Below are positions 25,729 through 36,798 of a stretch of DNA of 64,000 nucleotides, in pieces. Below the pieces are notes generated by a model. The model ran no database searches. It worked only from the letters and a program-made list of their open reading frames with translations, and had not been told where the DNA came from. Within the stretch, counting starts at the first letter, position 1; each line of letters begins with the position of its first letter. The stretch lies in contig JADGNA010000008.1 of the NCBI GenBank assembly GCA_015234465.1, positions 372,001 through 436,000 on the forward strand, in the 5' to 3' direction. Source of the DNA: Salinibacterium sp. (lineage in GTDB: Bacteria > Actinomycetota > Actinomycetes > Actinomycetales > Microbacteriaceae). Position numbers and translations under genes: made by a program.

Positions 25729-26568
25729 CTACGACGCCCCCGCCGCAAGCGCCTGGTCCACGGCAGCCCGCACTCCCGTGCGCCACGGCTCGCCGTGCCC
25801 CGGCAGCACGATGCGCGCTTCCGTCGCCGCGAGCCGGCCGAGGGATGCGAGCGCGAGTGGCGAGTCCGCCGTCGCGGCGCCCGCGATGATCTGCGGTCCG
25901 CGGCGTCCCTTGTAGGGGTCGAGCGTGACGAGCGCGTCGCCCGCGATGACCGCGTCGGAGTCGGTCAGGTGCAGCGCGCAGTGCCCGTTCGTGTGGCCCG
26001 GCGTCGGGATGACAATCGGATGCCCCGGCACGTCGAGCACGCCGCCCGGCATGGCCGTGACCTCCTCGACCCCCGGCACCATGAGCGCGCCCGCCCCGGT
26101 CATGGCGGCAAGCACCGGCAGCGATTGGGGGTACTTGAAGGGGTAGACGAAGGGCGTGCGTTCCCTCGCGTAGCGGTAGGGGTGGTGCGCGAGCCGGTGG
26201 TCGCCCTCGTGCACGAAGACGGGCACGTCGAGCTCACGCTGGGCACGGGCCGCGAAGCCCACGTGGTCGAAGTGGGCGTGCGTGAGCACGATCGCCGCGA
26301 CATCCGAGAGGCGTCGTCCGATGCTTTCGAGCGCCTGGGGCACGTACTTCCAAGTGCTGGGGAACGCGGCATCCACCAGCGTGACGGATGCGCCCTCCTC
26401 CAGCACGTAGAGGTTCGTGTAGGCGTGGCCGAGCCGGTGCACGCCGCGGGCGACGTTGCGGATGAAGACGGCGTGGCCGCCGGCCCGCCGGGGCGATGCC
26501 TCGGCGGGCAGGCGGGTGGTCGAACCGCTCACAGGGTCAGGGTCGACGCGCGTCGCTGCGTGCGGCAC
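25729..26568 (-). CDS. MBL-fold metallo-hydrolase
   Basis: 279 residues if the GTG at 26568 is used, which overlaps the upstream gene by 32 bp; the GTG at 26532 would remove the overlap and I cannot choose firmly. Metallo-beta-lactamase motifs: LTHAHFDHVG near residue 95, HTNGHCALH near 185, AGDAL near 205, and LPGHGEPW near 255. All ligands for two metals are present. Unspecified hydrolase, similar to those annotated as hydroxyacylglutathione hydrolase-like. Probably co-transcribed with the DUF4383 gene. Confidence 0.8.
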   Translation of the reverse strand: MPHAATRVDPDPVSGSTTRLPAEASPRRAGGHAVFIRNVARGVHRLGHAYTNLYVLEEGASVTLVDAAFPSTWKYVPQALESIGRRLSDVAAIVLTHAHFDHVGFAARAQRELDVPVFVHEGDHRLAHHPYRYARERTPFVYPFKYPQSLPVLAAMTGAGALMVPGVEEVTAMPGGVLDVPGHPIVIPTPGHTNGHCALHLTDSDAVIAGDALVTLDPYKGRRGPQIIAGAATADSPLALASLGRLAATEARIVLPGHGEPWRTGVRAAVDQALAAGAS

Positions 26569-26995
26569 CGGGCAGCAGGAAGCCGAGCGCGACCATGCCG
26601 ATCGCCAGGATCAGGTGCAGCCAGTTGTCGGCGTTGTTGAGGGGGACGAAGTTGGCGGCGTGGTCGCTGCGCCCGAAGAAGAGGCCGTAGATCCAGAGCA
26701 CGGCGTAGACGATGCCGCCGATGATCAGGTACTGCTTCGCGGCTCCGGCGCTCCGCGCGAGTGCGATGCCCAGCACGCCGAAGAGCAGGTGCACGAGGTT
26801 GTGCAGGATCGACACCTGGAAGATTCCGAGCAACATCGCCTCGGACTCGTGGCCGGCGAACTGCATGGTCTCGTAGTTCGTCGTGACCCCGGGGATGAAT
26901 CCCATGATGCCGACCAGGAGGAACACGATCCCCACGATCAGGGACCCCTTCTGCACGGGGGTCTGCGCGAATGCCCGTGTTGTTGTGGCGCTCAT
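26537..26995 (-). CDS. DUF4383 membrane protein
   Basis: 152 residues, ATG at 26995 with AAAGGACTC upstream. Four hydrophobic segments with the DUF4383 pattern IVFLLVGIMGFIPG, then SILHNLVHLLFGVLGIALAR and a late NADNWLHLILAIGMVALG. The conserved His/Asn residues lie at helix borders. Function unknown. It is first in a two-gene unit with the metallo-hydrolase. Confidence 0.85.
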   Translation of the reverse strand: MSATTTRAFAQTPVQKGSLIVGIVFLLVGIMGFIPGVTTNYETMQFAGHESEAMLLGIFQVSILHNLVHLLFGVLGIALARSAGAAKQYLIIGGIVYAVLWIYGLFFGRSDHAANFVPLNNADNWLHLILAIGMVALGFLLPGAARSDARRP

Positions 26996-27098
26996 TGTGG
27001 TGAGTCCTTTCGATCAGTGGTAGAGCAGGGGGGTGCTCACGCGTGACGCTACGGCCGCCCCGTGAAGCATGCTCCACTACTAAGGGAACTCACAGGCG

Positions 27099-29409
<2,311 letters not shown>

Positions 29410-29484
29410 AATACCCCCTCATGGGCCCCTACCGTCGCCCGTGCGCCCCTGTTACTCTGACGCCAGATGCGTCGCAGGGATGCG

Positions 29485-31473
29485 ATGTGCATGACAACGG
29501 GGGTGCAACACGTGGGCAGTTTCTTCACGGGCCCAACCCCGAGCCAGCGCACCCAGCCGGCGAGCGCCTTCATCCAGCCACACGGAATCTCGTTCGGCAT
29601 CAGCCACCGCGGCATGGACGCAACGATCGTCGCAATCTCCGACTCCTGTGAGCGACTCTGGGGCCTGCGCCCCGAAGAGGTCCTCGACAAGCCGAGCGCC
29701 AAGTTCATGGGCGCGCCCGAACGACTGCCGGTCAACAGCACGAGCGAACGAGCCGGCCCAATGCGCGTGCACGACTTTCGGGACGATGTCTGGTACTTCA
29801 CGCTGACCCGCACCTCGGGGCAGACCATGGTGCACCTCGAGCCCTCCGAGCCCGAGGCACGATCGGATGCGACGCTCTGGCTCGCCGAGACGACAGAACA
29901 GCTCGAACACTTCACGGATGCCGCCGAGCTGTGGCAGCACGGCTGCGAGACCGTCCGCGCGCGCCTCGGCTCCGAACGCGTCGTTGTCATGCGGCTCCAC
30001 AAGGATGCCCACACGGATGTCATCGCGGAGTCGGTCGACGAGGGTATCGGCTCCCTGCTGGGCCTCCACGTCCCCGCCCCCAGCCGGCCCTCCTTGGAGC
30101 TCGCGTACTACTCGCAGACCCGGTCGACCAACCTGGTGGACATCGACGCGCTCCCTTCGCTCATCGTGCCGCGGACCGACCATCGCGGCCTGGGCTGGAA
30201 CGTCTCCCTCTCCCCCCTCGCCCTGGGCGCGCCCCACCACCTCACGGTGCTTCGCAAGATGGGTGGCGTCGCGGCAGATTTCAGCATCAACCTGCACGGC
30301 GACGCGGGCCTTGAGTACATCCTCGGCAGCCAATCCGTCACGCCGACCTACATCGACCCGCTCGAGCGGGCGGCGATCGAGCTCTACGCGCGCATGCTGC
30401 ACCATCGCGTTTCAACGCTGCGGCGCTCGGTGAACGCCGCCCGGCGATCCGAGTTGGCCGAGGTGCAGCACCACATCGTGGAGCGCTTCGGCGACGGCAG
30501 CATCGCAGACTCCCTCGCCGCGCACTCGCGTGATGAGGGCGTGCTCGATCTCGTCACCGCGGATGCCGCGATCATCTCGGTCGGCACCGAGCGCCGGGTC
30601 CTCGGCGACCTCGACGAGCACGAGGCCGTCGTCGTGAGCGACACGGTGCGCAACTGGGTCGACACCCTCAGCCGCCACGGCGCCCTGCTCACCGACCGCG
30701 TGCGCGACATCCACCCTCGCCTGGCGGATGCCGCACCCCGCGTCGCAGGACTTCTCGCGATCTCGATCGGCGCGCAGGGCGACTTCGTCTGCTGGGTGCG
30801 CCGACCGGTCACCCAGACGGTGCACTGGCTCGACCTCACGGATTCGGCGCAGGATGCCTCGCCCAGCACGATCCGGCGGCAGACCGACAATGTCGCCGAC
30901 AGCGCGCGACCGTGGAGCGACCGCGACCGCTTCGCCGCGGAAGAACTCGCGCGAGACGTGCAGGATTCGCTCCTGCGCCGAGCGCAGGCTGAGCTCGCCC
31001 AGCTCGCCCTTGTGGACGCCCTCACCGGGCTGCCCAACCGCCGCCTGCTGCTCGACCGGCTCGAGAAGGCGATCGGGCGGGCTCACCGCGGCCGCCACTT
31101 CGCCCTGCTCTTCCTAGACCTCAACGACTTCAAGGCCGTGAACGACACCTTCGGCCACCAGGCGGGTGACGAGGTGCTCGTCGAGACCGCCCGGCGGCTC
31201 GAGGAGGCCGTGCGCGATGGCGACACGGTCGCGCGCCTCGCGGGAGACGAGTTCGTGGTGCTCTGCGAGGACACGCGCCAGGGCGAGGAGGCACTCGTGG
31301 CCGAGCGCATCCGCGAGAGTTTTGCCCAGCCCTTCACGGTCACGGGCGGCGAAGCCCGGGTGGGAGTCGCGATCGGTGTCGGCCACCTTGAGCTCGGACT
31401 CGACGCCCCAAGCCTGCTCGACCGCGCCGACCGGGCCATGTACGAGGCCAAGTCGGAGATGAAACGCGCCTGA
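29485..31473 (+). CDS. phytochrome-like protein with GGDEF diguanylate cyclase domain
   Basis: 662 residues from ATG at 29485 (GCAGGG upstream; ATG 29467 and GTG 29512 are alternatives). Layout: PAS_2 at about 20-120 with the phytochrome motif IQPHG at 30-34; phytochrome GAF about 130-290 (GLHVPAPSRPSLELAYY, APHHLTVLRKMGGVAADFSINL); PHY-like region about 300-460 (ISIGAQGDFVCWVRRPV); GGDEF about 495-660. The cyclase site reads AGDEF at 586-590 and has an inhibitory RxxD site at 577-580. It makes cyclic-di-GMP. The bilin-attachment Cys before IQPHG and the PASDIP/CHH ligand motifs are not seen, so light sensing is doubtful. No EAL domain. Confidence 0.82.
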   Translation: MCMTTGVQHVGSFFTGPTPSQRTQPASAFIQPHGISFGISHRGMDATIVAISDSCERLWGLRPEEVLDKPSAKFMGAPERLPVNSTSERAGPMRVHDFRDDVWYFTLTRTSGQTMVHLEPSEPEARSDATLWLAETTEQLEHFTDAAELWQHGCETVRARLGSERVVVMRLHKDAHTDVIAESVDEGIGSLLGLHVPAPSRPSLELAYYSQTRSTNLVDIDALPSLIVPRTDHRGLGWNVSLSPLALGAPHHLTVLRKMGGVAADFSINLHGDAGLEYILGSQSVTPTYIDPLERAAIELYARMLHHRVSTLRRSVNAARRSELAEVQHHIVERFGDGSIADSLAAHSRDEGVLDLVTADAAIISVGTERRVLGDLDEHEAVVVSDTVRNWVDTLSRHGALLTDRVRDIHPRLADAAPRVAGLLAISIGAQGDFVCWVRRPVTQTVHWLDLTDSAQDASPSTIRRQTDNVADSARPWSDRDRFAAEELARDVQDSLLRRAQAELAQLALVDALTGLPNRRLLLDRLEKAIGRAHRGRHFALLFLDLNDFKAVNDTFGHQAGDEVLVETARRLEEAVRDGDTVARLAGDEFVVLCEDTRQGEEALVAERIRESFAQPFTVTGGEARVGVAIGVGHLELGLDAPSLLDRADRAMYEAKSEMKRA

Positions 31474-31489
31474 GCTTCGGGGCAGCATG

Positions 31490-31528
31490 ACGATGGCCCG
31501 GCCGAGCAACGCTCGTCCGGGCCATCGT
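31490..31528. terminator. strong bidirectional terminator hairpin
   Basis: 18-bp stem (ACGATGGCCCGG on the left from 31490; right arm 31511-31528) with one mismatch and a 3-nt loop. It lies between the convergent stops at 31473 and 31541. Confidence 0.8.
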
Positions 31529-31540
31529 GATTGTCGTGCG

Positions 31541-32635
31541 CTAGCCGATCGGGTCGAACACGTCGTGGTCGCCCACGGTCGCGGCGAGGCGCTCGTTGTG
31601 GAACGCCTCGTCGCCGATGATCTGCTCGATTGCCAGGATGCGGCTCGCGTAGTGCCCCACGGAGTACTCGGCCGTCATGCCGATGCCGCCGTGCAGCTGG
31701 ATCGCGTCGAGGGCGATGTGGCGACCCGCGCGGGCAACCTGGATGGCGGAGTGGGATGCTGCGGCTGCAACCTCCGCGTCAGTCGAGCCCTCATCTGCCG
31801 CGACGATCGTCGCCCACGTGATGGCACTGCGGGCGAGTTCGAGCGCGACGTACATGTCCGCGGCGCGGAAGGTGAGCGCCTGGAACTTGTTGAGCGTCAC
31901 GCCGAACTGCTTGCGCGTCTTCAGGTAGTTGACCGTGATGTCGAGGGCCACCTGCATCGCGCCGAGCGCCTCGTGCCCGTAGGCGATGCGGGCGAGGTTG
32001 AGTGCCCGCTCGATCGCCACCGACTCGTCACCACCCGCGCCGAGCGGCACGGCTGGGGTGTCGGTGAAGGTCACGGTCGCGGCGCGGGAGCCGTCATGCG
32101 TGCGCTCCGTCTCGGCTGTGTAGCCCTCCGTGACGAGGAAGAGGCCGGTGCCGGCATCCGTCTTGGCTGACACGACCAGCAGGTCGGCACGCTCGGCTTG
32201 GATAACGGGCGCCTTGACGCCGTTGAGCCGGCCGTTCGCGAAGGTCACGCCCGGCTCGGTCGACCAGGCCTTGCCGGGCTCGGCCCACGCGAAGACGGAG
32301 AGCACGCTGCCCTCGGCGATCGCGTCGAGGTACTGCTCCTGCTGCTCCTCGGTGCCGACGGATGCGATGAGCCCGCCGGCGAGCACGACCGCCTCGACGA
32401 AGGGGTCGGGTGCGATGACCTTGCCGAGTTCCTCGGCGACGAGCGAGACCTCGGCGGGCGTCGCCTCGAAGGGGAGGCTCAGCACGCCCATCTCGGCGAG
32501 CTGCTCCCACGCCGTGAAGCCGTGCTCGGTGTTGGTCGCGGCACGCCGCGTCTCGGAGGAGTCGTAGACCTTCGTGACGAGGCCGCGCACGGCCTTGACG
32601 AGGTCGAGCTGTTCTGAATCGATAGTGAAGTCCAC
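31541..32635 (-). CDS. acyl-CoA dehydrogenase, second subunit type
   Basis: 364 residues from GTG at 32635, two bases after the upstream stop. ACAD fold: N-terminal helical domain, middle beta domain (LSVFAWAEPGKAWS, VSAKTDAGTGLFLV) and C-terminal helices with KTRKQFGVTLNKFQALTFRAADMY and LDAIQLHGGIGMTAEYSVGHY. It is shorter than classical homotetrameric ACADs and lacks the YEGT segment. In actinobacteria, adjacent ACAD genes of this kind encode heterotetramers (as in ChsE-type steroid side-chain enzymes). Substrate unknown; a branched or cyclic acyl-CoA is likely. Confidence 0.85.
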   Translation of the reverse strand: MDFTIDSEQLDLVKAVRGLVTKVYDSSETRRAATNTEHGFTAWEQLAEMGVLSLPFEATPAEVSLVAEELGKVIAPDPFVEAVVLAGGLIASVGTEEQQEQYLDAIAEGSVLSVFAWAEPGKAWSTEPGVTFANGRLNGVKAPVIQAERADLLVVSAKTDAGTGLFLVTEGYTAETERTHDGSRAATVTFTDTPAVPLGAGGDESVAIERALNLARIAYGHEALGAMQVALDITVNYLKTRKQFGVTLNKFQALTFRAADMYVALELARSAITWATIVAADEGSTDAEVAAAASHSAIQVARAGRHIALDAIQLHGGIGMTAEYSVGHYASRILAIEQIIGDEAFHNERLAATVGDHDVFDPIG

Positions 32636-32637
32636 GT

Positions 32638-33753
32638 CTACAGTCCCAGGATCGTGCCGGCGATGATCGTGCGCTGGACCTCGTTGGATCCGCCGTAGAT
32701 CGACACCTTGCGGTTGTTGAGGAAGACCCGCGAGTCGTGACTCGTGAGTGCGGCGGGGCCCTCGAGGTCCATGAGGAGCTCCGAGACGGCCTGCGTGAGC
32801 TGCGAGCCCTTGATCTTGAGCACGCTCGACGCCGGATGCGGCTTGCCACCGTCGGAGTGGGCCGCCACCCGCAGCGCGGTCGTCTCGAGGGCGAGCAGCT
32901 CGTTCTCGAGCGTGACGATGCGCGCGGCGTAGCGCTCGAGCACGCCGCGCTCCTTCGCAATCGACTTCGCGGTCGCGAGGTGACGCTGCGAGGCGCCGAC
33001 CTGGGCGATGCCGACGCGCTCGTTGCCGAGGAGGAACTTGGCGTAGGTCCAGCCCTTGTTCTCCTCGCCGACGAGGTTCTCGGCGGGCACGCGCACGTTC
33101 TCGAAGAAGACCTCGTTGACCTCGAAGCCTCCGTCGATGAGTTCGATGGGCCGCACCGTGACACCGGGGGTCGTCATGTCGATGAGGAGGAAGCTGATGC
33201 CCTCCTGCTTCTTCGCCGCCTTGGGGTCGGTGCGCACGAGCATGAAGATCCAGTCACCGTACTGGCCGAGCGTCGTCCACGTCTTCTGGCCGTTGACGAT
33301 GTATTCGTCACCCTCGCGGATGGCAGTCGTGCGCAGTCCCGCAAGGTCGGAGCCGGCATCCGGCTCACTGAACCCCTGCGACCACCAGATGTCGATGTTG
33401 GCGGTCTTAGCGAGGAAGCGCTCCTTCAGTTCCTGCGAACCGAAGGCGGCGATGACGGGGCCGACCATGCCGGCGTTGAAGGGAAGCGGCTGCGGCACGC
33501 CCGCGAGCTGCATCTCCTCGTGCCAGATGTGGCGCTGCAGCTGCGACCAGTCCTGACCGCCCCACTCGACGGGCCACCCGGGCACCGCGAGGCCAGCGGC
33601 ATTGAGGATCTGCTGGCTCTCGACGAACTCTTCCTTGCTCAGTTCCTGTCGCGCCAGCACCTTGTTGCGGATGCGCTCCGGCACCTGCGTGGTGAAGAAC
33701 TCACGCATCTCCTCCCGGAACTTCTGATCCTCCGGGGACAACTGCAGTCTCAT
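32638..33753 (-). CDS. acyl-CoA dehydrogenase, first subunit type
   Basis: 371 residues, ATG at 33753 with GAGGGAGCCCT upstream. ACAD motifs: WWSQGFSEPDAGSDLAGLRTTA (FAD/substrate domain), GQKTWTTLGQYGDWIFMLVRTD, and C-terminal VSIYGGSNEVQRTIIAGTILGL. In MCAD-like enzymes this last motif is YEGTxxIQR with a catalytic Glu; here Gly occupies that place. Gene pair spacing of 2 bp with the second ACAD implies an obligate complex, with the catalytic base presumably elsewhere. Divergent from the FNT channel gene across a 270-bp gap. Confidence 0.87.
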   Translation of the reverse strand: MRLQLSPEDQKFREEMREFFTTQVPERIRNKVLARQELSKEEFVESQQILNAAGLAVPGWPVEWGGQDWSQLQRHIWHEEMQLAGVPQPLPFNAGMVGPVIAAFGSQELKERFLAKTANIDIWWSQGFSEPDAGSDLAGLRTTAIREGDEYIVNGQKTWTTLGQYGDWIFMLVRTDPKAAKKQEGISFLLIDMTTPGVTVRPIELIDGGFEVNEVFFENVRVPAENLVGEENKGWTYAKFLLGNERVGIAQVGASQRHLATAKSIAKERGVLERYAARIVTLENELLALETTALRVAAHSDGGKPHPASSVLKIKGSQLTQAVSELLMDLEGPAALTSHDSRVFLNNRKVSIYGGSNEVQRTIIAGTILGL

Positions 33754-33787
33754 AGGGCTCCCTCGCTCTGGACGTGTTGTTCGAGAG

Positions 33788-33811
33788 TAGGCCCTCGGGC
33801 GAGAGCCTACG
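33788..33811. other. hairpin in the divergent gap between ACAD and FNT genes
   Basis: GTAGGCCCTC at 33788-33797 pairs with 33802-33811 with one G-T mismatch. It lies 35 bp upstream of the ACAD start in a 270-bp divergent gap (33754-34023) that must hold promoters for both directions. I see no other clear element there. Confidence 0.4.
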
Positions 33812-34023
33812 AACCGGTGCGCGATTCCACCAGCGCGACTCCGGACTGCTGCCGCGCCGATTGGCGTGCGCTACAAGACGCGGCCTCACACACTCCCCCG
33901 GCGGCTGTGCGGGGAACGTAATGAAACCCGGCGCAGACCGACACGGAAGGGAAACCTCCCCTGCCTAGCGTCGAGAGTGGCCGACAGCCGCGGCCCCCAC
34001 CCAGACCCTCCGGAGCGTGCCCC

Positions 34024-34860
34024 ATGTCCTATGTGAAACCCGCCGACCTCGTCACCACCATGATCGACGCCGGTGAGTCCAAGGTCCTCATGTCCACCCG
34101 CGACACCCTGGTGCGTGCCGCGATGGGCGGTGCGCTCCTCGCACTCGCCGCCGCCTTCGCCATCACGGTGACGGTGACGACCGGGATGCCGCTGGTGGGT
34201 GCCATCCTGTTCCCAATCGGCTTCATCATGCTCTACCTGCTCGGCTTCGACCTGCTGACGGGTGTCTTCGTGCTCGCGCCTCTCGCCTGGCTCGCGAAGC
34301 GGCCGGGCATCACGATCGGCGGGGTGCTGCGCAACTGGGGGCTCGTCTTCGTCGGCAACTTCATCGGCGCCTTCACGGTTGCAGTGCTCATGGCGATCGT
34401 GGTGACCTTCGGCTTCGACACACCCCCCAATGAGGTCGGCCAGGCCATCGGGCACATCGGCGAGGGCCGCACGGTGGGCTATGCCGAGCATGGGGCCGCG
34501 GGCATGCTGACCCTCTTCGTGCGCGGGGTGCTCTGCAACTGGATGGTGTCAGTCGGCGTCGCCGGGGCGATGATCGCGAAGGACGTCCCGGGCAAGGCCC
34601 TTGCCATGTGGATGCCCATCATGCTCTTCTTCTTCATGGGCTTCGAGCACTCGATCGTCAACATGTTCCTCTTCCCCTCCGGTCTGCTCCTCGGCGGGGA
34701 CTTCACGATCATGGACTACCTGATCTGGAACGAGATCCCCACCGTGCTCGGCAACCTCGTCGGCGGCCTCACCTTCACGGCGGTCCCGCTCTACGTGACT
34801 CACGCCCGCATGAAGGCGAAGCGCGAGGTGCCGCTCAGCACGCCGCGCATCCCGGCGTAG
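34024..34860 (+). CDS. formate/nitrite transporter (FNT) family channel
   Basis: 278 residues. Six hydrophobic segments with FNT signatures: FDLLTGVFVLAPLAWLAKRPG (first half), VRGVLCNWMVSVGVAGAMIAKDVPGKALAMWMPIMLFFFMGFEHSIVNMFLFPSGL (second half; shown here only in parts: RGVLCNWMV and GFEHSIVNMFLFP). FNT channels move formate, nitrite, hydrosulfide or lactate with protons across the inner membrane. The central His in GFEHS is the conserved one. Substrate cannot be decided; no nitrite reductase or formate dehydrogenase gene is near. Confidence 0.88.
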   Translation: MSYVKPADLVTTMIDAGESKVLMSTRDTLVRAAMGGALLALAAAFAITVTVTTGMPLVGAILFPIGFIMLYLLGFDLLTGVFVLAPLAWLAKRPGITIGGVLRNWGLVFVGNFIGAFTVAVLMAIVVTFGFDTPPNEVGQAIGHIGEGRTVGYAEHGAAGMLTLFVRGVLCNWMVSVGVAGAMIAKDVPGKALAMWMPIMLFFFMGFEHSIVNMFLFPSGLLLGGDFTIMDYLIWNEIPTVLGNLVGGLTFTAVPLYVTHARMKAKREVPLSTPRIPA

Positions 34861-34902
34861 CCCCCCCCTGACATCCGCCGGGCGGTGCGCGAGACTAGCC
34901 TC

Positions 34903-36798
34903 ATGTCTCGCGCACTCCCGGCGCTCTCGCGCTACCCGATTATCACGGCCACCCTCTCCGTCGGCGTGGTCGTGCTCGGATTGGAGATTGCGGGGCAGTC
35001 GCTCGTCGCACGCTGGGTGGCGACCGCCTTCGTCGCCCTCATCATCGTCTGGACCGTGATCGGCATGGCGAGGGACATCATGCGCGGTCACTTCGGCCTC
35101 GACATCCTCGCCGTCATCGCCATGGGGGCGACACTCGCGGTCGGCGAGTACATCGCCTCGCTCATCATCGTGCTCATGCTCTCCGGCGGCGAAGCCCTCG
35201 AGGATTACGCCCAGCGCCGCGCCGCTCGAGAACTGACCGCCCTCCTCGACCGCTCCCCGCAGGTCGCACATGTGCTGCGCATCCCCGGTGATGGGGCATC
35301 CGAGCAGGTGCAGGATGTCGCGGCCGACGCCGTGCGCGTCGGCGACACCCTCCTCGTGCGCCCGTCGGAGGTCATTCCCGTTGACGGCGAGCTGCTCACA
35401 GAAGGAACCTTCGATGAGTCATCACTGACCGGCGAAAGCATGCCCGTCACCCGTGCCCCCGGCGAGGAAGTGCTCTCAGGATCAATCAACGGCGACAGGG
35501 TCGTACGGATGCGCGCAGTACGCGTGAGCGCCGACAGTCAATACCAGCAGATCGTGACCCTTGTGCAGGAGGCCCAGGCCTCACAAGCACCCGTCGTGCG
35601 GCTCGCCGATCGTTTCGCGATTCCCTTCACCGCCATCTCCCTCGCTATCGCCGGCACCGCCTGGGCCGTCTCGGGCGACCCCTCCCGGTTCGCCGAAGTG
35701 CTTGTGCTCGCGACCCCCTGCCCGCTCCTCATCGCCGCCCCCGTCGCCTTCCTCGGCGGGCTCTCGCGTGCCGCGAAGGCCGGCGTGATCGCCAAGGGCG
35801 GTGCCGTGATCGAGCAGCTCGCGCGTGTGCGCTCGGCCGCGTTCGACAAGACAGGAACGCTCACGATGGGGCGGCCGGACCTCGTGCGGGTCGAGGCGGT
35901 GGGGGTCGGCGCCGACGAGCTGCTGCGGCTCGCGGCATCCGCTGAACAGTATTCGAGCCATGTGCTGGCCGAGAGCATCCGTCGCGCCGCCACCGCCCGA
36001 GGCCTCGATTTACTGCCCGCGAGCGAGGCGAGCGAAGTCGCCACGGCGGGAGTCCACGCCGTCATCGGAGGGCGAAAGGTCGTGGTCGGCAAGCCCGCGC
36101 ACATTGCGGAGATCGCACCCGACGCGCGCACGATCGACCTCGAACCGGGGCAGGCCGCCGCCTACGTCGCAATCGACGGGCGCTACGCGGGTGCCCTCGT
36201 GCTCGCCGACGACATCCGGCCGGAATCTGCCGCCGTCGTCGCCTGGCTCCGCGACACCGGGGTCGAGCATGTCGCCATGTTCACGGGCGATGCCCGCGCC
36301 ACCGCCGACAGCGTCGCCGCGCAAGCCGGAATCGCCCACGTGCACGCGGAACTGCTGCCCGGCGAGAAGGTCGCCCTCGCGGCGAAAACCCACCCGCGCC
36401 CCCTACTCATGGTGGGCGACGGGGTCAACGACGCGCCCGTGTTGGCCGCCGCCGACGTCGGCATCGCCATGGGCGCCCGTGGCGCTACGGCCGCCGGTGA
36501 AGCCGCCGACGCCGTGATCCTCACGGACTCGCTCACGGGAGTGGCCGAAGCCGTCTCCATCGGACGCCACACACTGCGCGTCGCCTACGCCGCCATCTGG
36601 ATCGGCATCGCCCTCAGCGTCGGGCTCATGCTCATCGCCACCACTGGGGCGATCCCGGCGGTCGCGGGCGCGCTCACGCAGGAGCTGGTCGACCTCGCCA
36701 CGATCCTCTACGCCCTCCGCGCCCTGACGGGGCCCCGGCTGGCGCTTCGCACGCCGACGCCAGCCGGGACACTCACACCAGCAGCGTCTCCCCGATGA
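34903..36798 (+). CDS. heavy-metal translocating P-type ATPase (P1B)
   Basis: 631 residues from ATG at 34903; no N-terminal metal-binding domain. Eight hydrophobic segments, the P1B number. Actuator motif LTGES near T176; membrane metal-site motif TPCPL at 271-275; phosphorylation Asp315 in DKTGTLT; and GDGVNDAPVL near 505. The HP loop His motif region (YSSHVLAESI) is present. The TPC motif differs from the CPC of copper and zinc exporters, so metal specificity is uncertain. It ends overlapping the convergent DyP gene by 26 bp. Copper genes downstream on the other strand make a copper link possible but not shown. Confidence 0.85.
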   Translation: MSRALPALSRYPIITATLSVGVVVLGLEIAGQSLVARWVATAFVALIIVWTVIGMARDIMRGHFGLDILAVIAMGATLAVGEYIASLIIVLMLSGGEALEDYAQRRAARELTALLDRSPQVAHVLRIPGDGASEQVQDVAADAVRVGDTLLVRPSEVIPVDGELLTEGTFDESSLTGESMPVTRAPGEEVLSGSINGDRVVRMRAVRVSADSQYQQIVTLVQEAQASQAPVVRLADRFAIPFTAISLAIAGTAWAVSGDPSRFAEVLVLATPCPLLIAAPVAFLGGLSRAAKAGVIAKGGAVIEQLARVRSAAFDKTGTLTMGRPDLVRVEAVGVGADELLRLAASAEQYSSHVLAESIRRAATARGLDLLPASEASEVATAGVHAVIGGRKVVVGKPAHIAEIAPDARTIDLEPGQAAAYVAIDGRYAGALVLADDIRPESAAVVAWLRDTGVEHVAMFTGDARATADSVAAQAGIAHVHAELLPGEKVALAAKTHPRPLLMVGDGVNDAPVLAAADVGIAMGARGATAAGEAADAVILTDSLTGVAEAVSIGRHTLRVAYAAIWIGIALSVGLMLIATTGAIPAVAGALTQELVDLATILYALRALTGPRLALRTPTPAGTLTPAASPR

